A stretch of 64,000 nucleotides of DNA from Mycolicibacterium rutilum. GTDB lineage: Bacteria > Actinomycetota > Actinomycetes > Mycobacteriales > Mycobacteriaceae. A model generated the notes under the pieces. That model was not told the DNA's origin and did no database searches. It saw nothing but the letters and a program-made list of their open reading frames with translations. Below are positions 28,433 through 38,547 of this stretch, in pieces. The DNA lies in NCBI RefSeq assembly GCF_900108565.1, contig NZ_LT629971.1, positions 4,340,001 through 4,404,000 on the forward strand, in the 5' to 3' direction. A program made the position numbers and the translations under genes. Each line of letters starts with the position of its first letter. Position 1 is the stretch's first letter.

Positions 28433-29830
28433 CTACGCAATCGTCCGCCCGCTGCGGGTGGACGCCACCAGACCCAGCGCGGCCAACACGGCGAACCCGG
28501 CGAGTAGCCAACGCGCAGGCGCGGCGCCGCCGTCGTCGGTCATGTTCACCACGACTCCGGCCAACCCCGCGCCGAACGCCCCGCAGATCAACTGGACGGT
28601 GTTGATCGCGGCAGCGGCGGTCGGCCCTTCGGCCGGGTCGGCAACGCGGCTCATCGCCCACGCCGACAGGTGCGGCCAGGCGATGCCCACACCCACCCCC
28701 GTGATCAGCATCGCGACCGCCCACACCGCCACCACGGCGAGCGGCGCGCCTGCCCGCATCGTCACCGCCCCGATGGCGAGCCCGGCGGCCATCACCGCCG
28801 GCGCGAGCGCCACGACCCGCCGGATCGCCCGCGGGCTGCCCATCGACGCGCTACCGAGTTCGCCTGCCGTCCAGCCGATCGCCAGACCCGCGCCGAGGAA
28901 CCCCGCCGCCACCGGAGTCAGACCCGCCAGTCGCTGACCGAACAGCGGCACGTACATGTCGGCCATCGTCGCGGCCATCAACACACCCAGCGTCAGGTAG
29001 ATCCACTTCAGCGGGCCGCGCCCGAAAGCGCTCGGCGGCAGCACACCAGCCGCCGTGCGCCGGTCGACGACCAGGAAGACCCCGACCAGAACCGCCCCGA
29101 GACCCAGCAGCGCCGCGGTGGCCCGCGCGTCGTGCGGCACGCCGGCGACACTGACCGCCAGCGCGGCCCCGCCCAGCAACAACAGCGACCAGACCGGCAC
29201 CGGAATACTCGGCACATCGACCTCGGCGTCGCGGCGGGTCGGCAGCGCAAGCGGAACCAGCACGGCGATGACCGCGGTGAGGATCGCCAGCGCGCCGAAA
29301 GCCCAACGCCACGAACTATATTGGGCGAACAGCCCGCCGGCGGCCGGCCCCAGCAGCGTGCCGACACCCCACATCGCCGACACCAACGCGGACGCCCTGG
29401 TCCACAAGTACTCCGGCAGCGCGGCATTGATCACCGCGTAACCCAGGCCGGCCAACAGGCCGCCGGCCAATCCCTGCACCGTGCGCCCCGCGAGCAGCAG
29501 TTCCATCGTGGGCGCCGTCGCACACCACACGCTGCCCACCCCGAACACGCTGAGCGCCAACAGATACGACAGCCGCGGGCCGAAGCGCATCAGCGTCGCG
29601 GACACGGTCGTGGCGGCCACCACCGACGCGACGAGATACACCGTCGTCACCCACGCGTAGAGGCGCTGCCCGCCGATATCGGCGACCGCGCTGGGCATCA
29701 GGCTGATCGTCAGGAACTCGTTGGTGGCATACAGCGCCACCCCACCGGCGAGTACGGTCGCCGCCCCGAGGTTCTTCGGGCCCAGCAGTTCTCGCCAGGT
29801 CCCCGCCGGGGTGGTCGCGGTTTCGGTCAC
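28433..29830 (-). CDS. MFS drug-efflux-type transporter
   Basis: A 465-residue major facilitator with about 14 membrane segments. Conserved elements include the motif-C-like GAAVLAGGVALY region in segment 1, the early loop LMRFGPRLSYLLAL and AGRTVQGLAGGLLAGLGY. This is the DHA2-like drug:H+ antiporter layout and matches M. tuberculosis Rv1634 by synteny next to uvrB. GTG at 29830 is preceded by TAGCCT with six intervening bases (leaderless). Substrate unknown. Confidence 0.9.
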   Translation of the reverse strand: MTETATTPAGTWRELLGPKNLGAATVLAGGVALYATNEFLTISLMPSAVADIGGQRLYAWVTTVYLVASVVAATTVSATLMRFGPRLSYLLALSVFGVGSVWCATAPTMELLLAGRTVQGLAGGLLAGLGYAVINAALPEYLWTRASALVSAMWGVGTLLGPAAGGLFAQYSSWRWAFGALAILTAVIAVLVPLALPTRRDAEVDVPSIPVPVWSLLLLGGAALAVSVAGVPHDARATAALLGLGAVLVGVFLVVDRRTAAGVLPPSAFGRGPLKWIYLTLGVLMAATMADMYVPLFGQRLAGLTPVAAGFLGAGLAIGWTAGELGSASMGSPRAIRRVVALAPAVMAAGLAIGAVTMRAGAPLAVVAVWAVAMLITGVGVGIAWPHLSAWAMSRVADPAEGPTAAAAINTVQLICGAFGAGLAGVVVNMTDDGGAAPARWLLAGFAVLAALGLVASTRSGRTIA

Positions 29831-29836
29831 CGGGTC

Positions 29837-29842
29837 AGGCTA
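29837..29842 (-). promoter_or_regulatory. -10 box, leaderless MFS promoter
   Basis: Minus-strand TAGCCT, six bases, GTG start at 29830. Supports GTG as the true first codon. Confidence 0.5.
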
Positions 29843-29881
29843 GGAGCTGAACCGCAGTTGAGGTCAACGGCCGGCCGGCGC

Positions 29882-32032
<2,151 letters not shown>

Positions 32033-32040
32033 AATCAACC

Positions 32041-32063
32041 AGGGTAAGCGCGGCCACCGACAA
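32041..32063 (-). promoter_or_regulatory. RecA-NDp (PafBC) promoter of uvrB
   Basis: Minus strand TTGTCGGTG (32063-32055), eight bases, TACCCT (32046-32041): an exact match to the TTGTCRGTG-N8-TANNNT consensus of the LexA-independent DNA-damage promoters activated by PafBC. The ATG is 8 bases past the -10. Confidence 0.8.
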
Positions 32064-32103
32064 GTTCATTCCCGTCGCGCCTTGCGCGCGCTAGCGTGAC
32101 CGG

Positions 32104-32406
32104 GTGCCCGAACCGTTGCGCGTCGCGCTGCGCCTGCTGGGACTGGCCCTGCTGCTGGTCGCCGTCGCCTGCGTGGTGTTGATGTTCACGCCGGGCCCGT
32201 ACGCGGTGGCGCAGGCCATGGGTGTCTCGTGCCGGTATGACAGCGGCCTCGGCCCGAACGAACAGTGCACCTGGTGGGACGCGGCGAGCCTGCTGTGGGC
32301 CGGGTTCTGGGTCACGGCCATCGCCGGCGCGATACTGCGCATCGCGACCCGCCGCCGCGGCAAGGGCCCGTTGACGCTCGATCTGCGCCGCCGCCCCCGG
32401 TTCTGA
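32104..32406 (+). CDS. Small two-helix membrane protein
   Basis: A 100-residue protein with membrane helices at ~8-30 (LLGLALLLVAVACVVLMF) and ~60-80 (LLWAGFWVTAIAGAILRIA), an extracytoplasmic loop holding two cysteines (SCRYDSGLGPNEQCTWW, possibly disulfide-bonded) and a basic cytosolic tail. GTG start with TAGCGT (32092-32097) six bases upstream, so leaderless. Function unknown. Divergent from uvrB, and its stop abuts the DUF402 gene. Confidence 0.75.
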   Translation: MPEPLRVALRLLGLALLLVAVACVVLMFTPGPYAVAQAMGVSCRYDSGLGPNEQCTWWDAASLLWAGFWVTAIAGAILRIATRRRGKGPLTLDLRRRPRF

Positions 32407-32423
32407 TCTCCTATCCTGGGCTC

Positions 32424-32945
32424 ATCCACGCTCCCAAACACGAGACGTTCGACCTGCTCGCCCGCACCAACACCGACCCGAAGGGCATCGTGCGGGCGGT
32501 CGATGTGTACACGGTCGAGCCGTGGGGGCTGTACCTCGCCCGGCCCACCCCCGACCGGGCCCAGTTCCACTACCTGGAGTCCTGGCTGCTGCCGTCGCTG
32601 CGGCTACGGGCGACGGTGTTCCACTTCAATCCTGGTCACGAACGCGACCAGGACTACTACCTCGACGTCGGCGAATACACCGCTGGTCCGCAGGTGTGGC
32701 ACTCCGAGGATCACTATCTGGACCTGATGGTGCGCACCGGTCGGGGCGTCGACCTGTGCGACGTCGACGAACTGCTCACCGCCGTCCGGCACAACCTGCT
32801 GACACCCGAGACCGCCGAACAGGCCGTGCACACCGCGGTTGCCGCGGTCGACGGCCTGGCCCGGCACGGCTACGACCTCAACCGCTGGCTGGCGTCGCAG
32901 GGCATGCCGGTGACGTGGCGCGGAGCGTCGCCGGGCACCGCGTAA
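32424..32945 (+). CDS. DUF402 family protein, start codon unclear
   Basis: Conserved frame of ~173 residues (IHAPKHETFDLLARTNTDPK onward) matching DUF402: TVEPWGLYLAR, RAQFHYLESWLLPSL and DQDYYLDVGEYT. DUF402 includes nucleoside di/triphosphate phosphatases with conserved acidic metal ligands; this one is unassigned. No ATG, GTG or TTG lies between the stop of the previous gene and codon ~24 of the conserved region. A TATCCT at 32412-32417 places the predicted transcript start exactly on ATC 32424, so a leaderless non-standard start, or CTG at 32403, is possible. Confidence 0.8.
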   Translation: MHAPKHETFDLLARTNTDPKGIVRAVDVYTVEPWGLYLARPTPDRAQFHYLESWLLPSLRLRATVFHFNPGHERDQDYYLDVGEYTAGPQVWHSEDHYLDLMVRTGRGVDLCDVDELLTAVRHNLLTPETAEQAVHTAVAAVDGLARHGYDLNRWLASQGMPVTWRGASPGTA

Positions 32946-33031
32946 CAGAACGCCACCGACGGCCGATCTTGATTGTGATGGCAACGACTTCGAATTTGTG
33001 CTGGCCGACGCTGACGGTAATCTCTGGTCAC

Positions 33032-33589
33032 GTGAGCCCCACCACGCGCACCCGGCTCGCGGCGGCCGCCGCTGCGGGCGCGCTGCTGGCCGGCTCGGCG
33101 CTGGTCCCCGCGACGGCGTCGGCGCAGCCCGTCGACCCCGAGCCCACGGACACCGCGGTGGCGCCTGCTCCCGCGGAGCAGGACCTGCTGCACAACGTCA
33201 TCTACCGGGCCCGCGCCGACGGCACCTCCCGGGGCGCGGTCGTCGCGTACAAGATGGACGACCACAACGTCAACAGCGCGACGCCGACCCTGCTGCCCGG
33301 GCAGACGTTCGAGGTGAACGCGGTGCTCGCCGACCCGAAGCTGGCCGGCATGGAGATCTCCATCGAGTGGCCGTACGGGTCCAACCTGCACTGCGAGATC
33401 CTCGTCGACGACCAGATCGTCGCCAAGGCCGATCAGTTCATCGCGCCGCGGCTGTTCCGGCCGAAGGACGACCCGATGTACGGCGTGCTGCAATGCGGTG
33501 CGCCGCTGAACGTTCCGATCGACGGGGCCCCGGCCGCGCCGCCGGTCGACGCTCCGCCGGTCGAGGCGTCCGCACCGCCTGCCGCATAG
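33032..33589 (+). CDS. Secreted Pro/Ala-rich protein
   Basis: A 185-residue exported protein. GTG at 33032 gives a short basic N-region, a hydrophobic core (AAAAAAGALLAGSALVPA) and a signal peptidase site at ASA-QP. The mature domain (~60-160) is probably beta-rich with two Cys (LHCEILVDD and LQCGAPLN), and the last 30 residues are Pro/Ala-rich. TAATCT at 33018-33023 lies eight bases before the GTG. Family not recognised; an envelope or culture-filtrate location is expected. An in-frame ATG at 32978 is a weaker alternative start. Confidence 0.7.
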   Translation: MSPTTRTRLAAAAAAGALLAGSALVPATASAQPVDPEPTDTAVAPAPAEQDLLHNVIYRARADGTSRGAVVAYKMDDHNVNSATPTLLPGQTFEVNAVLADPKLAGMEISIEWPYGSNLHCEILVDDQIVAKADQFIAPRLFRPKDDPMYGVLQCGAPLNVPIDGAPAAPPVDAPPVEASAPPAA

Positions 33590-33596
33590 GCGACGG

Positions 33597-34808
33597 TCAG
33601 GGCCGCCAGCCGGTCGTGTCGGCCCACTCCCACGCCCGTCGGTAGGCGTCGAGGAACCACGGCTCCTTCGCCTCGGCGTAAGCGTTGGTGGTGGCGTGTC
33701 CCTCCGCGGCGACCCGCCGCTTGAGCGCTAGGTAGTCCGCCTGCACCCCGGGGTTGGCGCGCAGCCAGTCCACGAACAACAGGGCGAACTGCTGATCTGG
33801 CCAGCCGTCCACCCGCAGGTGCACGTTCGTCGGCCGGCCCGGGTCGGCCGAGCTGTGAACACGCTTGTGCCACAACGCATCATCGCTGCTGTGATCGAAC
33901 GCGGCGACGGTGCTGCGGGCGTCGGGCTTGCCGACGTCGGTGGTGTACGGCAGGCGCACGTAACCCACCGAGGTCAATGCCTCGCTCAACTCGTCGGCCG
34001 TCTCCAGCGAATCGACCGTCACCTGGATGTCGATGACGTCCTTGGCGTCCATACCGCGCACCGCGGTGGACCCGATGTGGTCGATGCGCACGGCGCGGTG
34101 CCCGCATGCGGTGTTCAGCCGTGCCAGGATGCGACGCGCCTGGTCGGGCCAGGTTTCGTCGTAGGGCACCAGCACCGGTTTCGGGGACGCGGGACGGTTC
34201 TGGGTGAGGTTGTGGGCGAACGGCAGGATCCGCTCGTGCCACAGCGCGCGGGCCTGCTCCACGAGTTGACCGGCGCTGCCCGCGTTGTCCAGCCACACGT
34301 CCGCGACGGCCCGACGCTGCTCCTCGGTGGCCTGCGCGGCAATCCTGGCCCTGGCGTCCTGTTCGGTGAAGCCGCGGTACTCGATCAGCCGCTTCACCCG
34401 GACATCTTCGTCGGCGTGGACGATCACCACGAGCGGGAACATCGGGGCCATCCCGGACTCGACGAGCAGCGGGATGTCCTCGATGATCACCGCATCGGTG
34501 GCGGCCGCCTCGATCAGCTCCGAACGCCGATGCGCCACCAACGGGTGCACGATCCCGTTGAGTGTCTGGCGCTTCTCCTCGTCGCTGAACGCGATCGCCG
34601 CGAGCGCGGGCCGGTCCAGCGCACCGTCTTCACGCAGAATGTCGCGGCCGAACGCGTCGACCAGCTTGGCCAGTCCCTCGGTGCCGGGCTCGACGACCTC
34701 GCGGGCGATCACGTCGCCGTCGACGACGATGCCGCCGAGTTCGCTGAACGTCGCGGACACGGTCGATTTCCCGGCGCCGATACCGCCGGACAGGCCTATG
34801 CGCAACAC
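33597..34808 (-). CDS. coaE: Dephospho-CoA kinase fused to UPF0157/GrpB domain
   Basis: Last enzyme of coenzyme A synthesis, phosphorylating dephospho-CoA. Residues 1-~200 are the kinase (P-loop GLSGGIGAGKST at 5-16, DVWLDNAG near 170). Residues ~210-403 are a UPF0157 (GrpB-like nucleotidyltransferase-fold) domain with VRIDHIGSTAVRGMDAKDVI. The fusion and the 403-aa length match the mycobacterial enzyme (about 407 aa in M. tuberculosis), where the C-terminal domain is reported to aid folding. GTG start. It lies 76 bases downstream of rpsA, separated by a strong hairpin. Confidence 0.96.
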   Translation of the reverse strand: MLRIGLSGGIGAGKSTVSATFSELGGIVVDGDVIAREVVEPGTEGLAKLVDAFGRDILREDGALDRPALAAIAFSDEEKRQTLNGIVHPLVAHRRSELIEAAATDAVIIEDIPLLVESGMAPMFPLVVIVHADEDVRVKRLIEYRGFTEQDARARIAAQATEEQRRAVADVWLDNAGSAGQLVEQARALWHERILPFAHNLTQNRPASPKPVLVPYDETWPDQARRILARLNTACGHRAVRIDHIGSTAVRGMDAKDVIDIQVTVDSLETADELSEALTSVGYVRLPYTTDVGKPDARSTVAAFDHSSDDALWHKRVHSSADPGRPTNVHLRVDGWPDQQFALLFVDWLRANPGVQADYLALKRRVAAEGHATTNAYAEAKEPWFLDAYRRAWEWADTTGWRP

Positions 34809-34837
34809 CGCACCAGTCTGTCAGGACCACCGAACGA

Positions 34838-34872
34838 CGAACGCCCCGGCTCGCCATGAGCCGGGGCGTTCG
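34838..34872 (-). terminator. Long GC-rich hairpin between rpsA and coaE
   Basis: Perfect 15-bp stem (arms 34838-34852 and 34858-34872, 5-base loop) 12 bases past the rpsA stop. No U tract on either side. Probably terminates rpsA or stabilises its 3' end; some read-through into coaE is possible. Confidence 0.75.
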
Positions 34873-34884
34873 ATCGGTAACGAG

Positions 34885-36327
34885 TTAGGCGTTGCCTGCG
34901 AGCTTCTCGCGCAGCGCCGCGAGCTGAGCGTCGCTGGCCAGCGACCCGCCCGCCGACGGCTCGTCGCCGCGCGAGGTGCCGTTGCTGGCCGGGCGGCTGG
35001 CCGCTTCGGCCTCGGCAGCGGCGAACTTCTCCATCTGCGCGGTGTGCATCTTGTGCCGGCGCTCCGCCTCGGCGTAGCGGGACTCCCACTCCTCACGCTG
35101 CTTCTCGAAGCCTTCGAGCCATTCGTTGGTCTCGGCGTCGAAGCCCTCGGGGAAGATGTAGTTGCCCTGCTCGTCGTAGCTGTCGGCCATGCCGTACTTC
35201 GACGGGTCGAACTCCTCGGTGTAGTCCTCGTTGGCCTGCTTGAGGCTCAGCGAGATCCGGCGACGCTCCAGGTCGATGTCGATGACCTTGACCATCGCGT
35301 CGTCGCCGACCTGGACCACCTGGTCCGGGACCTCGACGTGGCGCTCGGACAGCTCCGAGATGTGCACCAGACCCTCGATGCCCTCCTCGACGCGGACGAA
35401 CGCACCGAACGGCACCAGCTTGGTGACCTTGCCCGGCACGATCTGACCGATCGCGTGGGTGCGGGCGAAGTGGCGCCACGGATCTTCCTGAGTCGCCTTG
35501 AGCGACAACGAAACCCGCTCGCGGTCCATGTCGACGTCGAGCACCTCGACGGTGACCTCGTCGCCCACCTGAACAACCTCGGACGGGTGGTCGATGTGCT
35601 TCCAGGACAGCTCGGAGACGTGCACCAGGCCGTCGACACCGCCGAGATCGACGAACGCGCCGAAGTTGACGATCGAGGATACGACACCCTTGCGGATGGC
35701 GCCCTTCTGCAGCTGGTTGAGGAACTCGCTGCGCACCTCGGACTGGGTCTGCTCTAGCCAGGCGCGACGCGAGAGCACCACGTTGTTGCGGTTCTTGTCG
35801 AGCTCGATGATCTTGGCCTCGATCTCCTTGCCGATGTACGGCTGCAGATCGCGGACGCGACGCATCTCGACCAGCGACGCGGGCAGGAAGCCGCGCAGGC
35901 CGATGTCGAGGATCAGGCCGCCCTTGACGACCTCGATGACGGTGCCCTTGACGGCCTCGTCCTTCTCCTTGAGCTCTTCGATGGTGCCCCAGGCGCGCTC
36001 GTACTGGGCGCGCTTCTTGGACAGGATCAGGCGGCCTTCCTTGTCCTCTTTGGTGAGGACCAGGGCTTCGACCTCATCGCCCACGGAAACGACCTCGTTG
36101 GGGTCGACGTCGTGCTTGATGGACAGTTCCCGGGACGGGATGACACCTTCGGTCTTGTAGCCGATGTCGAGCAGGACCTCGTCACGGTCAACCTTGACGA
36201 TGGTTCCCTCGACGATGTCGCCATCGTTGAAGTATTTGATGGTCTTGTCGATGGCGGCGAGAAAGTCCTCGCTCGAGCCGATGTCGTTGACGGCTACTTG
36301 CGGCGAGGTGACGGAGGGACTTGGCAT
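34885..36327 (-). CDS. rpsA: 30S ribosomal protein S1
   Basis: mRNA-binding ribosomal protein of 480 residues with four S1 (OB-fold) repeats at about 35-105, 120-190, 205-275 and 290-365; repeats 3 and 4 are clearest (GGVDGLVHVSELSWKHI and EGIEGLVHISELSERHVE). After repeat 4 comes a ~110-residue charged, partly disordered C-terminus ending LREKLAGNA. The length and tail are as in mycobacterial RpsA, which has been discussed as a pyrazinamide target. The ATG is preceded by CGGAG. A sigma-A-like promoter sits ~100 bases upstream. Confidence 0.98.
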   Translation of the reverse strand: MPSPSVTSPQVAVNDIGSSEDFLAAIDKTIKYFNDGDIVEGTIVKVDRDEVLLDIGYKTEGVIPSRELSIKHDVDPNEVVSVGDEVEALVLTKEDKEGRLILSKKRAQYERAWGTIEELKEKDEAVKGTVIEVVKGGLILDIGLRGFLPASLVEMRRVRDLQPYIGKEIEAKIIELDKNRNNVVLSRRAWLEQTQSEVRSEFLNQLQKGAIRKGVVSSIVNFGAFVDLGGVDGLVHVSELSWKHIDHPSEVVQVGDEVTVEVLDVDMDRERVSLSLKATQEDPWRHFARTHAIGQIVPGKVTKLVPFGAFVRVEEGIEGLVHISELSERHVEVPDQVVQVGDDAMVKVIDIDLERRRISLSLKQANEDYTEEFDPSKYGMADSYDEQGNYIFPEGFDAETNEWLEGFEKQREEWESRYAEAERRHKMHTAQMEKFAAAEAEAASRPASNGTSRGDEPSAGGSLASDAQLAALREKLAGNA

Positions 36328-36429
36328 GTGGTGGGTTGCTCCGGACAGGTTTGATCGTAGGGATGGGACTTGAGTTATTGGTGATACCCGCCGCAGAAGA
36401 ATGCAAAAACCACAGACAGGTACCCGTAG

Positions 36430-36459
36430 AGGTTACTCGACGGTGCACATGCTGGACAA
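36430..36459 (-). promoter_or_regulatory. Probable rpsA promoter
   Basis: Minus strand TTGTCC (36459-36454), 18 bases, TAACCT (36435-36430), about 100 bases before the rpsA ATG. A housekeeping-type arrangement that leaves a ~95-base leader with T-rich patches. Inferred by pattern only. Confidence 0.5.
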
Positions 36460-36487
36460 ACCCGGTCCCCAGCGGGCTGGGGAGACG

Positions 36488-36600
36488 TCACACGATCCGG
36501 GTCGTGTGCTCGCCCCAGTACCGGTCGCGGAGCAACCGCTTGTAGAGCTTGCCGGTGGGTAGCCGCGGCAGTTGGTCCAGCCGGCGCAGCCCCCGGCGGC
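36488..36600 (-). pseudogene. Remnant: C-terminus of an acyl-CoA ligase (FadD-type)
   Basis: The minus-strand frame ending in TGA at 36488-36490 encodes RRLDQLPRLPTGKLYKRLLR followed by DRYWGEHTTRIV. The PTGK-x2-KR motif with its catalytic Lys is the diagnostic end of AMP-forming acyl-CoA synthetases. There is no start codon and no upstream ligase: about 25 codons upstream the similarity fades before the divergent PrsW gene at 36692. This is therefore a fossil of a larger gene lost between rpsA and the PrsW gene. Apart from this and the rpsA promoter, the 36328-36691 gap holds nothing I can support. Confidence 0.75.
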
Positions 36601-36679
36601 GTACGTCACCGACTCGCCCGCCCCGGCCGTGGTGCCGCTGATTGGACGAACTCGGCCCGCCTCGGGCGATTCCCGCGGC

Positions 36680-36685
36680 TAATCT
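36680..36685 (+). promoter_or_regulatory. -10 box, leaderless PrsW promoter
   Basis: TAATCT, six bases, then GTG at 36692. Leaderless geometry; supports that start. Confidence 0.5.
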
Positions 36686-36691
36686 GCTGGG

Positions 36692-37858
36692 GTGTCACAC
36701 CCCGGCGCATCACCGCAGACCTGGCTGCCCACACCGCCGTTCCAGCGCAAGGTCCGCAAAGTCGGGGCCCCGCTCGCGGCGATCATCGTGATGGCCACCG
36801 TGGTGGGACTGATCATCGTCCTGCTGACCGCGCTCAACCCCGTCGGCACCGCGGTCGGCCTGGTGCTGTCGAGCATGGCCATGCTCGTCGTGGTGCTGGC
36901 GTACATCTGGCTGGACCGCTGGGAACCGGAGCCGCCGCGGCTGCTGATCTTCGCGTTCCTGTGGGGCGCGTCGGTCGCGGTCGTGTTGTCGGTGACGGTC
37001 GGACTTTTCGTCGAGTCGCTGATCGTGACCGGTGAGTCCGACGAGGTCAGCTGGGTGTCGGTGGCGATCGCCGCGCCGGTCATCGAGGAGGCGGCCAAGG
37101 GCGCGTTCCTGCTGCTGATGATGACCGGCAGGCGCCGCAACGAGCTCAACTCGCTGACCGACTGCCTGGTCTACGCCGGGCTGGTCGGCGCCGGCTTCGC
37201 CTGGCTGGAGGACATCCTCTACATCTCCAGCGGAGAATCCTTCGGTGATTCGCTGATGACGGCGGCGCTGCGGCTGATCATGGCGCCGTTCGCCCACTCC
37301 CTGTTCACCACCTTCTTCGGGATCGGCGTCTACTTCGCGCTGCAGCACCGCAGCGCCCTGGGTAGGGGCGCGCACATCCTGCTCGGCTACCTGGCCGCCG
37401 TCGTCATGCACGGGTTGTGGAACGGCTCGTCGCTGCTGGGCGTCGAGTGGTACTTCGGGATCTACGTGGTGTGGATGATGCCGATCTTCGCCCTGGCGAT
37501 TGTGCTGGGAGTGCAGAGCCGGCGCCGCGAGCAGAACATCGTCGCCGCCAAGCTGCCCGGCATGACGCAGGCCGGGCTGGTGACGCCCAACGAGGCCACC
37601 TGGCTGGGGTCGCTCCGCGACCGCAAGGCAGCCCTCGGCCACGCCAACCGGTTCGGTGGCCCGGCGGCGGGCAAGTCGGTGAAGCGGTTCGCCGCCCACG
37701 TCGTCGAGTTGGCGTTCGTCCGCGACCGCATCGACCGCGGCTTCGGCGACGCGCGCCTCCAGGCGCTGCTGACCGAGGAGGCGTACGCGGTGCACGCCGC
37801 CCGCGCCGCCGCACCGGCATTGCAGAGCCTGGCCGGTTACCGCGCGCCCGGTCGCTGA
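36692..37858 (+). CDS. PrsW-family intramembrane metalloprotease-like protein
   Basis: A 388-residue multi-pass membrane protein (about eight helices) with PrsW/CAAX-protease-like motifs: APVIEEAAKGAF (EExxK) near 131, GFAWLEDILY near 168, MAPFAHSLFT near 195 and MHGLWN near 237. PrsW cleaves anti-sigma factors in Bacillus; here the substrate is unknown. The C-terminal ~110 residues are cytosolic and charged, longer than in Bacillus PrsW. GTG start with a leaderless promoter. Confidence 0.88.
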   Translation: MSHPGASPQTWLPTPPFQRKVRKVGAPLAAIIVMATVVGLIIVLLTALNPVGTAVGLVLSSMAMLVVVLAYIWLDRWEPEPPRLLIFAFLWGASVAVVLSVTVGLFVESLIVTGESDEVSWVSVAIAAPVIEEAAKGAFLLLMMTGRRRNELNSLTDCLVYAGLVGAGFAWLEDILYISSGESFGDSLMTAALRLIMAPFAHSLFTTFFGIGVYFALQHRSALGRGAHILLGYLAAVVMHGLWNGSSLLGVEWYFGIYVVWMMPIFALAIVLGVQSRRREQNIVAAKLPGMTQAGLVTPNEATWLGSLRDRKAALGHANRFGGPAAGKSVKRFAAHVVELAFVRDRIDRGFGDARLQALLTEEAYAVHAARAAAPALQSLAGYRAPGR

Positions 37859-37899
37859 TCCGCTAGGAACTCGGTTGCGCGGGCAGCGATACTTCTGAG

Positions 37900-38547
37900 A
37901 TGGCGACCGAAATGGCCCGGCATCTGTGGGATGTGATGCCCGCATTCCTGCTGGCGTGCGTGATCCTCGCGGCCCTCCCGGGCCCGGCGACGGCGTTGTT
38001 CCTGCACCGCTCGGTGCGCGACGGGCGCGCGGCCGGCCTGGCCGCGGTTGTCGGCAACGAGATCGGGATCCTGGGCTGGACCCTGGCCGGCGGTGCGGGC
38101 CTGTCGGTGCTGCTGCTGGCCAACCGCGCGCTGTCGGTGGTGCTGCACGTCGTCGGTGCGGTGATCCTGATCTGGCTCGGTGTCAGCGCCTGGCGCAACG
38201 CGAAACGCCCGACGGAACTCGAGGTGCCGCTGCCACCGCGCGGCCGCACACCCGCGGCGGCGTTCCGGGCTGCGCTGCTGTCGATCGCCGCCAACCCGAA
38301 GGCGGCGGCGTTCGGCATCGTGGTGATCCCGCAGTTCCTGCCGTCGAGCGGACCGGTGCTGCCGACCCTGCTCGTGCTCGCGCTGATCCAACTGGTCGTC
38401 GACACGTCCTGGTGCGCAGCCGTCGTGCTCGTCGCGGCGCGAGCGCGAGATATGTTGCGCCAGAACCATATTCGACGCCGCATGGAGCGCGTGATGGGCG
38501 CCATCCTGATGGCGCTCGGCCTTGGCCTGGCGGCCGACGCCCGTTAG
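37900..38547 (+). CDS. LysE/RhtB-family exporter
   Basis: A 215-residue six-helix transporter. The family-typical N-terminus ALPGPATALFLHRSVRDGR (PGP motif) and the middle AALLSIAANPKAAAFGIVVI are present. LysE-type proteins export amino acids or related small molecules; the substrate is not predictable. It follows PrsW by 41 bases, so co-transcription is plausible, and overlaps convergent polA by 4 bases. Confidence 0.88.
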   Translation: MATEMARHLWDVMPAFLLACVILAALPGPATALFLHRSVRDGRAAGLAAVVGNEIGILGWTLAGGAGLSVLLLANRALSVVLHVVGAVILIWLGVSAWRNAKRPTELEVPLPPRGRTPAAAFRAALLSIAANPKAAAFGIVVIPQFLPSSGPVLPTLLVLALIQLVVDTSWCAAVVLVAARARDMLRQNHIRRRMERVMGAILMALGLGLAADAR

